Assembly: GCF_040719375.1 (NCBI RefSeq)
Contig: NZ_JBFDTP010000002.1
Location: forward strand, 2,232,001-2,296,000
Reading direction: 5' to 3'
DNA length: 64,000 nt
Source of the DNA: Clostridium sp. AN503
GTDB lineage: Bacteria; Bacillota; Clostridia; Lachnospirales; Lachnospiraceae
Part shown: positions 26,389 to 35,916 of the stretch, one piece after another
How positions within the stretch are numbered: the first letter of the stretch is position 1
Layout of the letters: each line of letters starts with the position of its first letter
Made by a program: the position numbers and the translations under genes
Notes under the pieces: model-generated
Database searches by the model: none
The model's input: the letters and a program-made list of their open reading frames with translations, nothing else
What the model was told of the DNA's origin: nothing

Positions 26389-26417
26389 ATTATATTACAT
26401 TTATCCTATGATTTCAA
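26389..26417 (-). promoter_or_regulatory. Retron promoter
   Basis: Near-consensus sigma-A promoter on the minus strand: TTGAAA (26412-26417), 17-nt spacer, TATAAT (26389-26394). The start point would fall at or just before the a1 arm of the msr, as expected for a retron transcript. Confidence 0.85.
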
Positions 26418-26490
26418 CAGACCAAAGCACTAAAATTCATAAATCAGCATTTTTTACCCTCTCCAGTCATTGCCTTTATCACTCCATTAT

Positions 26491-26544
26491 TTTCGACACA
26501 ATTCCACGCAGACTTCGCAGTTTGTTGAGTGGATAATAATGATG
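26491..26544. repeat. Right copy of the 54-bp direct repeat
   Basis: Partner of 20421-20474, same orientation. It lies about 75 bp upstream of the retron promoter. No transposase or integrase adjoins it. Confidence 0.85.
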
Positions 26545-26860
26545 TTCACAGGGCAGAATTGGCCCTGGGTGGGCACTCTATCTTTCCTGCCATATCAGGC
26601 TATATACCTCTTATATATTACGCTTCCCCTGCAATCGAATTATATCATAGATTTAGAAATTTGAAGATGCCTTTCGTATCTTGAGATAAGAACTGCATTG
26701 TTGACTCACTTAATGCCAACAATAACTTCCTACATCAAGTTGGCTTAATAGTCTGTAGCCAAAGGATTATCATTACAAAACCCTTTGGCTATGTACATAG
26801 AATTTATTATATGTTGTTATAAAAAACAAATTTAAGATACCTAAACATTACGAGTATAGT
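26545..26860. other. Gene-free stretch with a hairpin after the Gabija helicase
   Basis: No coding frame that I can support. A perfect 10-bp inverted repeat TAGCCAAAGG/CCTTTGGCTA (26756-26765 and 26782-26791) lies about 70 nt past the helicase stop. It lacks a T run, so it is a weak terminator at best. Confidence 0.4.
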
Positions 26861-28714
26861 TCATTCAATAATTGTAGCTATGCCAGGTGTTTTTAAAAGT
26901 TCAAAAAATTCATTAATCACAGTATGTGACTGTTTTGGGTATTTCGAGTTCAATCTATACCTGCAAAATGTAAACATTATTTCAACTTTAGCACGTGATA
27001 AAGCTACAAAAAATGCACATCTATCTTCTTCAGGTTGATATTTGAAGTTCCAAAATGCAGAGTCTTCCAGACCTACAAAATAAACTGTATTATATTCTAA
27101 TCCCTTACTTTTATGAATTGTCATTATTGGGACTGAATGCAATCCTTCAAAATTTTCCAAAGCAAGTAGCCAATCAAATAATGTGGATTCCAGTTCCTCC
27201 CATATAAATTTCTGGAACTTATTTAACAACTCTATCAAATAAGATCCTTGATTGTATACTAGTAACATTGCCTTTATTCGTTGCAGACCCCAAAAATCAA
27301 CAATTTGCTTGAGTAAATCATGAAACTTATCTTCTGTAATAACATTTTTCATCATACCATCAAGGAGTTCAATTTCTTTTATTAGATCACTTTGTATTTT
27401 ATAATATGCTTCGTCTGTCTGCAAAGAGTTCACATTATATAGGTCTGCTGTCATTGTCAATATGAACTCCCAATCCTGTGGCCTTTTTCTATCAACGGCT
27501 AATCTCAATATCGCAATTAGCATTTGAACAATTGGTTCTTTAATCAAGTCTTGGTAATCATTCTCCACTCTAGCGCGAATTTTATATTTTTCAAGCTCCG
27601 AAATGATTTGAGAAGTATAGTTTTGAGGCAATTGTTTGCATAAAACGCATAATTCATTGGGAGGTATTCCCTTAGATATCTTCTCGGATACGTCTGATGC
27701 AATTATTTTTGCTTCATCTATTTCATTATCTGCAATAAGTAGAGACACTTTTCCATCATCTGGGTTCCACTTATTAGAAACGCTAATGGCACAATCACTT
27801 TCATTAAGCGAAGAGTACATCATTCTTTGTAGATCAACAAGCCTTGGAGCGGAACGATGGTTCATTAACAGTTTTCTATTAATTGCTCCAAAATCCGATT
27901 CAAAATCTGTAAACACTGTTTTTAATGCCCCTGCCCACAACATAATACGTTGCTTATTATCTCCAACAGCAGTCATCACAGAACGTGAATTCAAGAAACA
28001 TTGTTTTACCAGTCTATACTGCAAATCCGTTGTATCCTGAAACTCATCTAAAAATACATGACTGTATGTAAGTTGGATACCCTTCTTAATTTTAGGATTG
28101 GTTCGAATAATATATTCAGCAAGAATACTTATCATTTTGAAAGACAACGTTGCATTGTACTCTTCAAACCCCTCCACTAACAATTTCCATACCTTTTCAC
28201 CTAAGTCGTTTTTTGAATAGGGCAACGTAACTGAAGAAAGCACTTTATCATAATACGTCTTTAATTTACTTGGTGACATGCTATTGCGATTAATGAACCC
28301 CGCCCTTTTAAATGCAACCTCTATAATATTTTTATCTTCAATTAAATATGAAGCATTTGGCCTAACGCTCTCTGGTAAAGCAAGACGAAAGTGATCCAGA
28401 ATACTTTTGGAAAACGCATCATATGTTAATGACACAAATCTATTTCCAACTTCGTTTCCACATCGTTTCATTACTCGCTTTTTCAAATTATCAGCCGAAT
28501 CATTCTTGAAGCTTATTGCCAATATCTTCTGAGGATCTCGACATTTATTGGTCTGGAAAAGATAACTTGCTTTCTGCGCTAGCAATTCTGTTTTACCTGC
28601 CCCCGGCCCAGCAACAACCAACGTATTTATGTTTGACCGAACTGCCGCTTCAGCATTTGCTTCCAGCACAATTCCGTCACATGGTATCCACTTTTCACAT
28701 GAAATTCTCCTCAT
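26861..28714 (-). CDS. gajB: Gabija UvrD-like helicase GajB
   Basis: 617-residue superfamily 1 helicase. Motif I is VAGPGAGKTELL (near residues 33-44), motif II HVFLDEFQDTTDLQYR, motif III AVGDNKQRIMLWAGA, motif V PIMTIHKSKGLEYNTVYFVG, motif VI FFVALSRAKVEIM. Its ATG shares one base with the stop of the upstream OLD-type gene (TAATG), the tight coupling seen in Gabija systems. GajB binds on the GajA tetramer and is thought to act as effector or sensor when nucleotide pools fall. It is somewhat longer than the well-known Bacillus protein (about 490), with extra sequence in the middle. Confidence 0.88.
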   Translation of the reverse strand: MRRISCEKWIPCDGIVLEANAEAAVRSNINTLVVAGPGAGKTELLAQKASYLFQTNKCRDPQKILAISFKNDSADNLKKRVMKRCGNEVGNRFVSLTYDAFSKSILDHFRLALPESVRPNASYLIEDKNIIEVAFKRAGFINRNSMSPSKLKTYYDKVLSSVTLPYSKNDLGEKVWKLLVEGFEEYNATLSFKMISILAEYIIRTNPKIKKGIQLTYSHVFLDEFQDTTDLQYRLVKQCFLNSRSVMTAVGDNKQRIMLWAGALKTVFTDFESDFGAINRKLLMNHRSAPRLVDLQRMMYSSLNESDCAISVSNKWNPDDGKVSLLIADNEIDEAKIIASDVSEKISKGIPPNELCVLCKQLPQNYTSQIISELEKYKIRARVENDYQDLIKEPIVQMLIAILRLAVDRKRPQDWEFILTMTADLYNVNSLQTDEAYYKIQSDLIKEIELLDGMMKNVITEDKFHDLLKQIVDFWGLQRIKAMLLVYNQGSYLIELLNKFQKFIWEELESTLFDWLLALENFEGLHSVPIMTIHKSKGLEYNTVYFVGLEDSAFWNFKYQPEEDRCAFFVALSRAKVEIMFTFCRYRLNSKYPKQSHTVINEFFELLKTPGIATIIE

Positions 28715-30780
28715 TACATGTTCCCTCGTAATGCCTTTTCCGCAGCATTAATCATTCTTTTAAAAACATCAGGCATCGAAATCAACAAGCTTTCGTTACT
28801 AATTTTAGAAAGTGCCTCAATATGTGTGGAAGGCTTTCCTCTATTTAAGAAAAAGTAGGTATACCATACCATTAATTTCCGTTGCTCTATAGTATAGGTC
28901 TTTCCCTCACCACCACATCTCTTTAATGTATGCTGAACATCATCTGTAATACGTTTTTCATATTCTGGATATGTTTTCCCTGAGGCTTCGATAGATTTAA
29001 TATACTCTTGATGTTTTTGTCCATTTTCTTCTATCATAAGCCTAGGACCTTCATTCAAATTAAGTAAATCTTTATAAATATGTCCATAAAACTCCAACAT
29101 TAAGAAGTCAATGTCTAACGGTGCTGAGAAAAACACATTATAATGCTCTAAATAATTAATCCACGCCTGCAGACATTCCATACTCTCAACATCCCAATCA
29201 ATCATTCCCTCAAATTCCTTAGTAGACATAACCCCATTTGCCGTTTTTAATAGTTTATTTCTGTCATATCCATTTTGAATAAGTTGATCTAAAACATATT
29301 TTATACGCCCCCAACAACCACCATCTCTTTCTTTATCTAGGTCGAGCAATGTAACATGTGGGATGTCTAGATCATTGAGAAGCCTCCAAAAATGGTTCAC
29401 ATGCCTTCCTCCTAAAGGAACAATTGATATACCACTTAAATCAACATTTCCATTCTTTGCATTCCAGAACTTAGGCAAAATAATTTCCTCACTATCACCT
29501 TCGCCTAAAATTACAAGTTTGGCAAAATACAACTCAGGATATGCCTTGACCGCCTCCTTGATAAATTTGTATTGATCCGCCGAATTCTCTTTGTCTGGCA
29601 AAGTAATAGAACGAACTCTCGTAACACAATTATCTATCTCAAGGCGAAAATATCTAAGGTTTTCTGGATCAATCCTTTTTATAATGGCCGTAGAATGGGA
29701 TGTTAAAACAGTTTGGGCATTACTTTTTCTAGCAATATCCTCCAAATTTGAAATCAACTGTCCCATCAAGTGCGGAGCAATATGATTTTCTGGCTCCTCT
29801 AGCGCGATTATTGTCAAAATCGGTGGTTTATGGTTAAAAGAAACATGTTCAGGATCAGATTTAAGTTCTTCCTGTATTTTTGTCTCTACATCAAGTATAC
29901 TATCAACCAATGAAATATAAAAAAGTGAACGCAATCCATCACTCATATCATCAATAGTACATTCTTTTCCCGTTACCGTTGGAAGAAAAACCACTTCCGA
30001 TTTTTTAATAGAAGAATCTATATCCGTACTATTAAAACGGAGTTGAGCATTTGAATACCTGGTATCAGAATCATAAGTTCCCCATTGAGTATGAATAGAA
30101 GAACCCAATATCGAAACGCCCTTTTCTTCCAAAAACTGTGCATTTAACTCATTGATTTTCTCTTTAATATTTGCTTTGATAGTATTGCTCCAGTTTATAC
30201 TATTCATAATCTGATACATCATTGTACCAGATGCATTTTTCAGTTGTCTTGAAGGATCACGAACAGCCGGCACATAAATAACCCTGATTCTGTCTAAATC
30301 TCGCCGATTTGCCGGAGTTTTATATTCAGTAATATCTTCGCCTTCCGGACATGTGATATAGTAAACCTTACTTTCAACGGCACCTTCTACATTACTACTT
30401 TTCTCCCACGTAGCTTCTAAACGGATACGAAGGTAGGGGGAGGCTCCAGGATTGTCAACAACCAAACTTTGAAAAAAAGGAGGAACAGAGCCTTCTCCAT
30501 TTTCACCATCCGTCAATTCATCAAAAGTAAACACTGCCTCAATATATAAATCCTGGGTTTCTAGTTCTTCTGGGTTTACATCTTTGGGCAAGTGAAAATC
30601 ACTTCGTTTTAAAATACGATCGCTACTATTATTAGAAAACAAATAGTTCAACGCAAACAATGCCGCAGTTTTTCCTGCGCTATTATTGCCAATAAATGCA
30701 GTAATATCATTAATGTCGATTACTTGCTCGCTATCACCAAAGCAACGGAAGTTATGAAGCTTAAATTTTGATAGTTTCAT
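28714..30780 (-). CDS. gajA: Gabija OLD-family ATPase-TOPRIM endonuclease GajA
   Basis: 688 residues. ABC/SMC-type ATPase: Walker A GNNSAGKTAALFAL (near 32-45), signature-like MSDGLRSLFY, Walker B ILTIIALEEPENHIAPHL, H-loop VLTSHSTAII. TOPRIM nuclease: KLVILGEGDSEEIILPKFW, then VTLLDLDKERDGG with the metal-binding Asp pair. This is a class 2 OLD enzyme (paired with UvrD), i.e. GajA. It nicks specific DNA when nucleotide inhibition is lifted during phage replication. GGAGG precedes the start. It is first in a two-gene operon with its own promoter. Confidence 0.9.
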   Translation of the reverse strand: MKLSKFKLHNFRCFGDSEQVIDINDITAFIGNNSAGKTAALFALNYLFSNNSSDRILKRSDFHLPKDVNPEELETQDLYIEAVFTFDELTDGENGEGSVPPFFQSLVVDNPGASPYLRIRLEATWEKSSNVEGAVESKVYYITCPEGEDITEYKTPANRRDLDRIRVIYVPAVRDPSRQLKNASGTMMYQIMNSINWSNTIKANIKEKINELNAQFLEEKGVSILGSSIHTQWGTYDSDTRYSNAQLRFNSTDIDSSIKKSEVVFLPTVTGKECTIDDMSDGLRSLFYISLVDSILDVETKIQEELKSDPEHVSFNHKPPILTIIALEEPENHIAPHLMGQLISNLEDIARKSNAQTVLTSHSTAIIKRIDPENLRYFRLEIDNCVTRVRSITLPDKENSADQYKFIKEAVKAYPELYFAKLVILGEGDSEEIILPKFWNAKNGNVDLSGISIVPLGGRHVNHFWRLLNDLDIPHVTLLDLDKERDGGCWGRIKYVLDQLIQNGYDRNKLLKTANGVMSTKEFEGMIDWDVESMECLQAWINYLEHYNVFFSAPLDIDFLMLEFYGHIYKDLLNLNEGPRLMIEENGQKHQEYIKSIEASGKTYPEYEKRITDDVQHTLKRCGGEGKTYTIEQRKLMVWYTYFFLNRGKPSTHIEALSKISNESLLISMPDVFKRMINAAEKALRGNM

Positions 30781-30860
30781 ATGATATCCTCCAAGATATT
30801 TTTCTTTTGTATATTTATATTTTGCGGTTGAGGATGAGCTTCCTCTCTAGACATCAGTAG

Positions 30861-30937
30861 ACTTTACCGCATTCTTACAATTATTACAATGTCTTTCGAG
30901 CATTATTTACTTTTTTAATCATAATCATGCTATGATT
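30861..30937 (-). promoter_or_regulatory. Candidate Gabija promoter and upstream palindrome
   Basis: Within the 296-nt gap before gajA, minus strand: TTGTAA (30884-30889), 17-nt spacer, TAAAGT (30861-30866). About 30 bp upstream lies an inverted repeat AATCATA/TATGATT (30917-30923 and 30931-30937), a possible regulator site. Nothing else is visible in the gap. Confidence 0.45.
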
Positions 30938-31076
30938 AAGGTACTTTATGTTTGCTATTGCACTGTTATTTAAGCATCACTAAGTCTTAATTACTGAAAC
31001 ACTACTTTCGAATTTTCATTGATTATCTCAAATTTGTACCTCGTTATTTTCTTATTCAATCTTAAAGTAAAATTAT

Positions 31077-32387
31077 TTAATATCCATAGCGACTTTTATT
31101 AAATATATTTTTATCATCGTCCGCTTTATCATGTTCTCTTTTCCCGAAGAATTCGTCCTCACGTCTAACGATAGGATCAAACCAATCAGCTTTATCCGAA
31201 GCCCATTTAACCCACTTAATCATTTCTTCTGTAAGCGGCTGAAACTGTGTGACAGCACTTATGTATGCTCTAATCTTGCAGGCCATCTCATAATCGTTTG
31301 CTCGATTTAAAAGAATCCTAGTATTTCTTTTTTCATCTTCAAGTCTCTGCTTACGTTCCTCGGCTAGTCTTTGTTTCTCTACCCATAATTTATGTTCTTC
31401 TTCCCGCTTTACACGCTCCAAACGTAACTCTTCCGACAATTGATACATATAAATCAAAACTTCCCCTATTTGGCTCTCTAGTCTTGTCTTTGTACTGTCT
31501 TTAAAATATTTACCATCTGAAAAAACAATCCGAATTTTCCCATTATATACATTATCAGTTTTCGGTATTCTAGGCTCAGATGCCCATCGGTGCTGCTTTT
31601 GCGCATCTTTATAAATCAACAAATCCCTAGCCTCTTGTTTTGTCATTTGATGAGGAACTTTATCCATGGATTCCACTATTTTAAACCGCACCTTATCCTC
31701 TCGAATTTTAACAGTTAAATCTTCATAGATAACTCCCCCAAGCTGTTCGACTGCTTGAAAAAGGGCATTCATAAAATCATAAATTCTTCCCATCGAACTT
31801 TCCGAAACATCATTTACAAATAAGGGTATATCATCTCGACTAGAATGATATCTCCCTCTTCTGTCTGCCTCCTGTTTTTTCCAATCAGATATTTTCTTAC
31901 GATAAGCAACCAATTTAGGATGTGGATGCGAATTGCTTTGTACCGTTAATGCTTTAGCTATTTCTATAACCTTTGTCCGTTCCTCATCATCTAAAAAATT
32001 CAACACATCTGGCAATACTTCCAATTCATATTCTTTTATTTCTTCAATGGCCTTAACCTTATCACTTTTATTGTTTTCTGATTTTTCGTCAGATTCTTTA
32101 ACAATTTTCTCTGTAGGTTCCGGTTGACGTTTTTCTTTCCGTGATACTCCTTGCTTTAGCACTTCTATCTCATCTATATCAGATTGTGGCAAGGGTGCCT
32201 TACTTACCTCTTTTCCACAAGCTATTTTTGTCCAATACCCCGATGGTGGGATCGGGATTTCATAATCTTTACAGCTTTGTAGCAGTTTAGCATAATTTAA
32301 TCCATATTGCTTTGCTACACCGGAGGCAGATATTTCCCATATTTCATCATACAATTTCTGTCTATTAATCTTTATCGTATTCTCCAT
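31077..32387 (-). CDS. Uncharacterised defence-island protein with N-terminal GYW domain
   Basis: 436 residues, start at the ATG at 32387 with GGGGAGG upstream. The N-terminal 60 residues (KLYDEIWEISASGVAKQYGL through IPIPPSGYWTKIACGK) form a small conserved module, probably DNA- or nucleic-acid-binding, which I have met in hypothetical proteins next to restriction genes. It is followed by a charged linker (residues about 90-130), a middle globular part, and a long Arg/Glu-rich coiled coil (near 320-370, RVKREEEHKLWVEKQRLAEE). No catalytic motif stands out. It lies between Gabija and the R-M pair in the same orientation, with the 111-residue gene just upstream. Function unknown. Confidence 0.75.
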   Translation of the reverse strand: MENTIKINRQKLYDEIWEISASGVAKQYGLNYAKLLQSCKDYEIPIPPSGYWTKIACGKEVSKAPLPQSDIDEIEVLKQGVSRKEKRQPEPTEKIVKESDEKSENNKSDKVKAIEEIKEYELEVLPDVLNFLDDEERTKVIEIAKALTVQSNSHPHPKLVAYRKKISDWKKQEADRRGRYHSSRDDIPLFVNDVSESSMGRIYDFMNALFQAVEQLGGVIYEDLTVKIREDKVRFKIVESMDKVPHQMTKQEARDLLIYKDAQKQHRWASEPRIPKTDNVYNGKIRIVFSDGKYFKDSTKTRLESQIGEVLIYMYQLSEELRLERVKREEEHKLWVEKQRLAEERKQRLEDEKRNTRILLNRANDYEMACKIRAYISAVTQFQPLTEEMIKWVKWASDKADWFDPIVRREDEFFGKREHDKADDDKNIFNKSRYGY

Positions 32388-32459
32388 CACTATCTACCTC
32401 CCCTTCTTTTGTACTATAGGCAAAAAGCGAAAACGCATATTCAAACAAATCAATGTCTC

Positions 32460-32795
32460 CTATTTTGCGTCTTCGCTTAATATAAAAACCAGATCATTCT
32501 TCATTTCCTGAAATTGTTCAATAATAGTTTGTAGATTCTTCTCTATACCTTGAACCTGAACCTCTGTAATTTTTCCGTATTTATATGCTATCAAACGTTC
32601 CCCAATAATATGGTAGCTCCAGCTTTCTGAGTATGATCGATCCCTCTCTTCATTATGAATCGCAAACCCTATTGGTAAAAGATTGTTTCTCATACCAATA
32701 CTAACCGCCATCGAAAATATACCTAAATATTCTCCAGCCATCTTACATGTGATTTTTGATGCTTTGCGTATATCATCATCTGTATATTTAGCCAT
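32460..32795 (-). CDS. Small protein with HTH/excisionase-like core, unknown function
   Basis: 111 residues, AAGGGGGAG upstream. The core ITCKMAGEYLGIFSMAVSIG followed by NLLPIGFAIHNEERD and WSYHIIGERLIAYKYG is a pattern I recognise from phage and mobile-element proteins that look like helix-turn-helix or excisionase proteins: a YLGI helix, a short turn, then a W-Y-I-P-RLI strand. The C-terminal 40 residues are a helix. It is 72 nt upstream of the 436-residue gene and could be its partner or a regulator of this part of the island. Confidence 0.6.
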   Translation of the reverse strand: MAKYTDDDIRKASKITCKMAGEYLGIFSMAVSIGMRNNLLPIGFAIHNEERDRSYSESWSYHIIGERLIAYKYGKITEVQVQGIEKNLQTIIEQFQEMKNDLVFILSEDAK

Positions 32796-32940
32796 TTTTA
32801 CACTCCCCCTTGAAAACCCTTTAACAATATAACCTTATATTATTAATTTTCGTACAGCAAGAGCGGTATGCTTAACACTTACACAAACCGCCCTTTATAA
32901 CTCACTATTAGTAATGGACCTCAACCAGCATCTCTTTTTC

Positions 32941-34035
32941 TCACAGTTCTAAAAATCCACCAATAGAAACTGCTCTTTCTTCATTTCCCTCTCGCAAGTA
33001 AATAATATTGTCCGGCTCACTAGCATACCAAATAAAGGTTCCCCAAGAAATAGATGGAACCAACTTACGGCTTACGGAGTTAGAGCGGTCTCTAAATACA
33101 GTCACACAAACACAGTCCTTTTCTTTATATCCCGCTTTCGCCGCCAACTCTAACAATTCCAACTTCCTACGATCATTAATAGGGCCATCGCTTGCAACAC
33201 ATTCAATAAACACTATAATTGGCTGCTTTTCTCCTAATTCCGCTAAAATCAAATCTGGGAGCACAGTAGATACATCTACATCAAAACCAATTGCTTGGCA
33301 CAAATCATCATCTTTTAGTAATAACTTTTTAGCCGACTCACTCATTAAGATAACTGCCGGATCTTTCATGAAATTTTTAGCAAACTGCTCAACAACTGCC
33401 TTTGCAAGTTCACTACTTGGGCCTGAAGCCATTTTTCTAGTTTCACCATTCGGAAGGTTCACTAATACCCCATCTGATGATGCCGAAACTAATCGTTTAG
33501 ACAACGCGACTCTTGCCAGCGAAGTTGCTGACAAAAAGTCTTCCTGCCATTTTTGAATGGCTAAATCTAATTCCTCACCCTGTAATTTAGGATTAAAAAG
33601 ATCTGCAAACTGAGCTTGCAAAGAATATCTGGGTAATGGGGAGGTTGTTGCTAATCCTGCTCTTTCTATAACTGCGTTCAACCGTACCATTTCTCTTATC
33701 GTCTCATCCCTTATAGGTTCTCTTGTATTGGGTTTATACCACCTTCCTGGTATATCTCTAGGAGCATCTTTGCTTTGGCTTAAAGCGAGCCATTCTTTTC
33801 TTTCTTCCGGCGTTTGCATAACGGCTTGTTCATCCGTCATACAAGTAATAGTTGCTGGCCTGATCCACTCCTCTTCATCAACACAAAAACTATATAGCAT
33901 TGTGAATACTGTTTTTGCACCCATTTCACGGATTATATAACCATTTACATCTATTTCTCTTGGAAAAATAGCTTTTAATCTTTCCTGTATCTCTTCAATC
34001 TCCGGCAATTCTCCAGATAACCACTCAGAAATCAT
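32941..34035 (-). CDS. BsuBI/PstI-type restriction endonuclease
   Basis: 364 residues with GGAGG before the start. The C-terminal half matches the BsuBI/PstI endonuclease domain: QPIIVFIECVASDGPINDRR, where the Glu/Asp cluster is the catalytic core, then KLELLELAAKAGYKEKDC and TVFRDRSNSVSRKLVPSISWGTFIWYASEP in separate blocks. The N-terminal half is the usual helical domain of the family. Known members cut CTGCAG. It follows the methyltransferase by 5 nt. Whether this enzyme keeps that specificity cannot be read by eye. Confidence 0.88.
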   Translation of the reverse strand: MISEWLSGELPEIEEIQERLKAIFPREIDVNGYIIREMGAKTVFTMLYSFCVDEEEWIRPATITCMTDEQAVMQTPEERKEWLALSQSKDAPRDIPGRWYKPNTREPIRDETIREMVRLNAVIERAGLATTSPLPRYSLQAQFADLFNPKLQGEELDLAIQKWQEDFLSATSLARVALSKRLVSASSDGVLVNLPNGETRKMASGPSSELAKAVVEQFAKNFMKDPAVILMSESAKKLLLKDDDLCQAIGFDVDVSTVLPDLILAELGEKQPIIVFIECVASDGPINDRRKLELLELAAKAGYKEKDCVCVTVFRDRSNSVSRKLVPSISWGTFIWYASEPDNIIYLREGNEERAVSIGGFLEL

Positions 34036-34040
34036 GTCTT

Positions 34041-35834
34041 TTAATCCTCCAGCCCGTATGCTTTTAAAATTATATTTTCTATCTTTTCCTGCATTTCTTT
34101 ATCAGTATTCGCCTTATGTATAACTGCTGCTATTTCTTCCAATTCCTTTAAATTATCAACTGGTGGTAGAGGTATTGCCTGCAGTTCTGTAGCCGATACT
34201 GCTACACTTCCAGACAGACATCTAAATATTCGATCTACTGTCTGTGAATTTAAAATCAGTGTTAATGCCTTTTGGGACACTTTGGGGACGTCCGATATCG
34301 AATGTACAATATTTACATGATTTTCAACCACAACTCCGTCCCATTTATCAATGAATTCCTGTGGCAATATACACGTCTGCAATCTTCGGTTTTGTTCCTT
34401 TGCAGTAGTCCTCTGAACCAGTACTACTGCTTGTCTACATACTAAGAATTCTTGCCTTTCTGAGATTTTTATATATTTCATTTTACGTCTATATTGATAA
34501 TTAAACTTAAACTGTCCATCTGCCGAAATTGCCTCTGCCCAAATAATAGGTCTTACTCCACACTCTGGTTCTTCATAAATCTGTGTTTTTAACCGATTCC
34601 ATACCAGTTGCCCTGTTGAAACTTTATATCCATAGTCTTGTAATGTGGTATTCGTTCCTCTAACTTTTTTAACGATGTTAGCCTCTGCCGGTTCACGGGC
34701 AATTACCCATGGTTTTATTCCTTCCTCAATTTGAAAACTTCCAATTCGCTCAACACTATATATATTGTTTTCCACATTAATTTTATTCGCAGTTACACAC
34801 CGCATTCTATTAGGTCCAAAAACAACCAGGCACGTTTCTTGAAGGACCTGATCAAATACACCGGACCGCATTGAAATAAAATCAATTGCTAAAGGAGGAT
34901 TCTCCTCAACTAATAACTTTCTCAGATTTGAAAAATATTTCCCCCCTAAAAACGAAGTTGGCGTTACAAATCCGACCAAACCTCCTGACTGCAATATCCT
35001 TAATGATGCATCAATAAATAGCCCATACAAATTTGCATGCCCGTATAATGATCTTGAATATAGTTTTCTAGTTTCCTCATCCAGTTTTATTTTACCATAT
35101 GGCGGGTTTCCAACTATTACATCAAAACGCCTTGTCTCTGTTTCAATACATTGAATTGTATCCTGAACTTTAACGATGGACTTTAGCCTTCTTCCCGCCG
35201 CTATCGTTTCCGAATACAACAGTATGTCAACCAAAGTCTGAGTAATCCATGCTGCAAATCTATCTATTTCTATACCTGATAGATGCTTTTCTATATGTTC
35301 GATTTTTTCGATTGCAGATAATTCCTTTATCCTATAATCCCCTAACATACGATTGGCAACTGTAACTAAGAATGCTCCTCCTCCGCAAGCCGGATCTAAG
35401 ACTTTATCTTCTGCCCAATCTGCCCCCTCTGCTGCTAATAAATCAAGAAGACGTTCTGATATAGACGGTGGTGTATAGTAAACTCCATTATCTGAACGAT
35501 AGCTGTCAGGTAAAAGCATTGTATACATAGCGCCCATTAAATACGCATATTCCATTATATTTAATGTAATAAAGTAATCTGCAATATCTTTTGCCAGTCT
35601 TATTGCATAAATATCCAACCTTGTAGAAACAATCTTTATTTGCCTACACTCCCACCTTTTTTTATAATTTACATTTCGCCACAGAAATTTCATGACAGAA
35701 AAGCTAAATGAGCGGGCAAATGCAATTTCTTCTTTCTCCGAATTGCAGTTATTTGACTTCTTCAGCGCTTCGATTTCATATTTATACTCTTCCCATGTCT
35801 TTTGTCGAGGGCATATATCCATCGCTATAGGCAT
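34041..35834 (-). CDS. Type II DNA N6-adenine methyltransferase (class-I, N6_Mtase/Eco57I-like)
   Basis: 597 residues. AdoMet motif I is VLDPACGGGAFLVTVANRM (near residue 145); catalytic motif IV is FDVIVGNPPYGKIK. The N-terminal helices and the large C-terminal region (target recognition) fit the PstI/BsuBI methylase class. I choose the ATG at 35834 (GGTGAGAG upstream) over a GTG at 35843. It protects the host from the endonuclease that follows 5 nt later. A near-consensus promoter with a LexA-like box lies upstream. Confidence 0.9.
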   Translation of the reverse strand: MPIAMDICPRQKTWEEYKYEIEALKKSNNCNSEKEEIAFARSFSFSVMKFLWRNVNYKKRWECRQIKIVSTRLDIYAIRLAKDIADYFITLNIMEYAYLMGAMYTMLLPDSYRSDNGVYYTPPSISERLLDLLAAEGADWAEDKVLDPACGGGAFLVTVANRMLGDYRIKELSAIEKIEHIEKHLSGIEIDRFAAWITQTLVDILLYSETIAAGRRLKSIVKVQDTIQCIETETRRFDVIVGNPPYGKIKLDEETRKLYSRSLYGHANLYGLFIDASLRILQSGGLVGFVTPTSFLGGKYFSNLRKLLVEENPPLAIDFISMRSGVFDQVLQETCLVVFGPNRMRCVTANKINVENNIYSVERIGSFQIEEGIKPWVIAREPAEANIVKKVRGTNTTLQDYGYKVSTGQLVWNRLKTQIYEEPECGVRPIIWAEAISADGQFKFNYQYRRKMKYIKISERQEFLVCRQAVVLVQRTTAKEQNRRLQTCILPQEFIDKWDGVVVENHVNIVHSISDVPKVSQKALTLILNSQTVDRIFRCLSGSVAVSATELQAIPLPPVDNLKELEEIAAVIHKANTDKEMQEKIENIILKAYGLED

Positions 35835-35916
35835 TTCTCTCACCCATCTCTCTCTATTGTAATTTTCATTTTACCATCTATTATTCTATAAATCTATACA
35901 TTTACATCATATTTCT

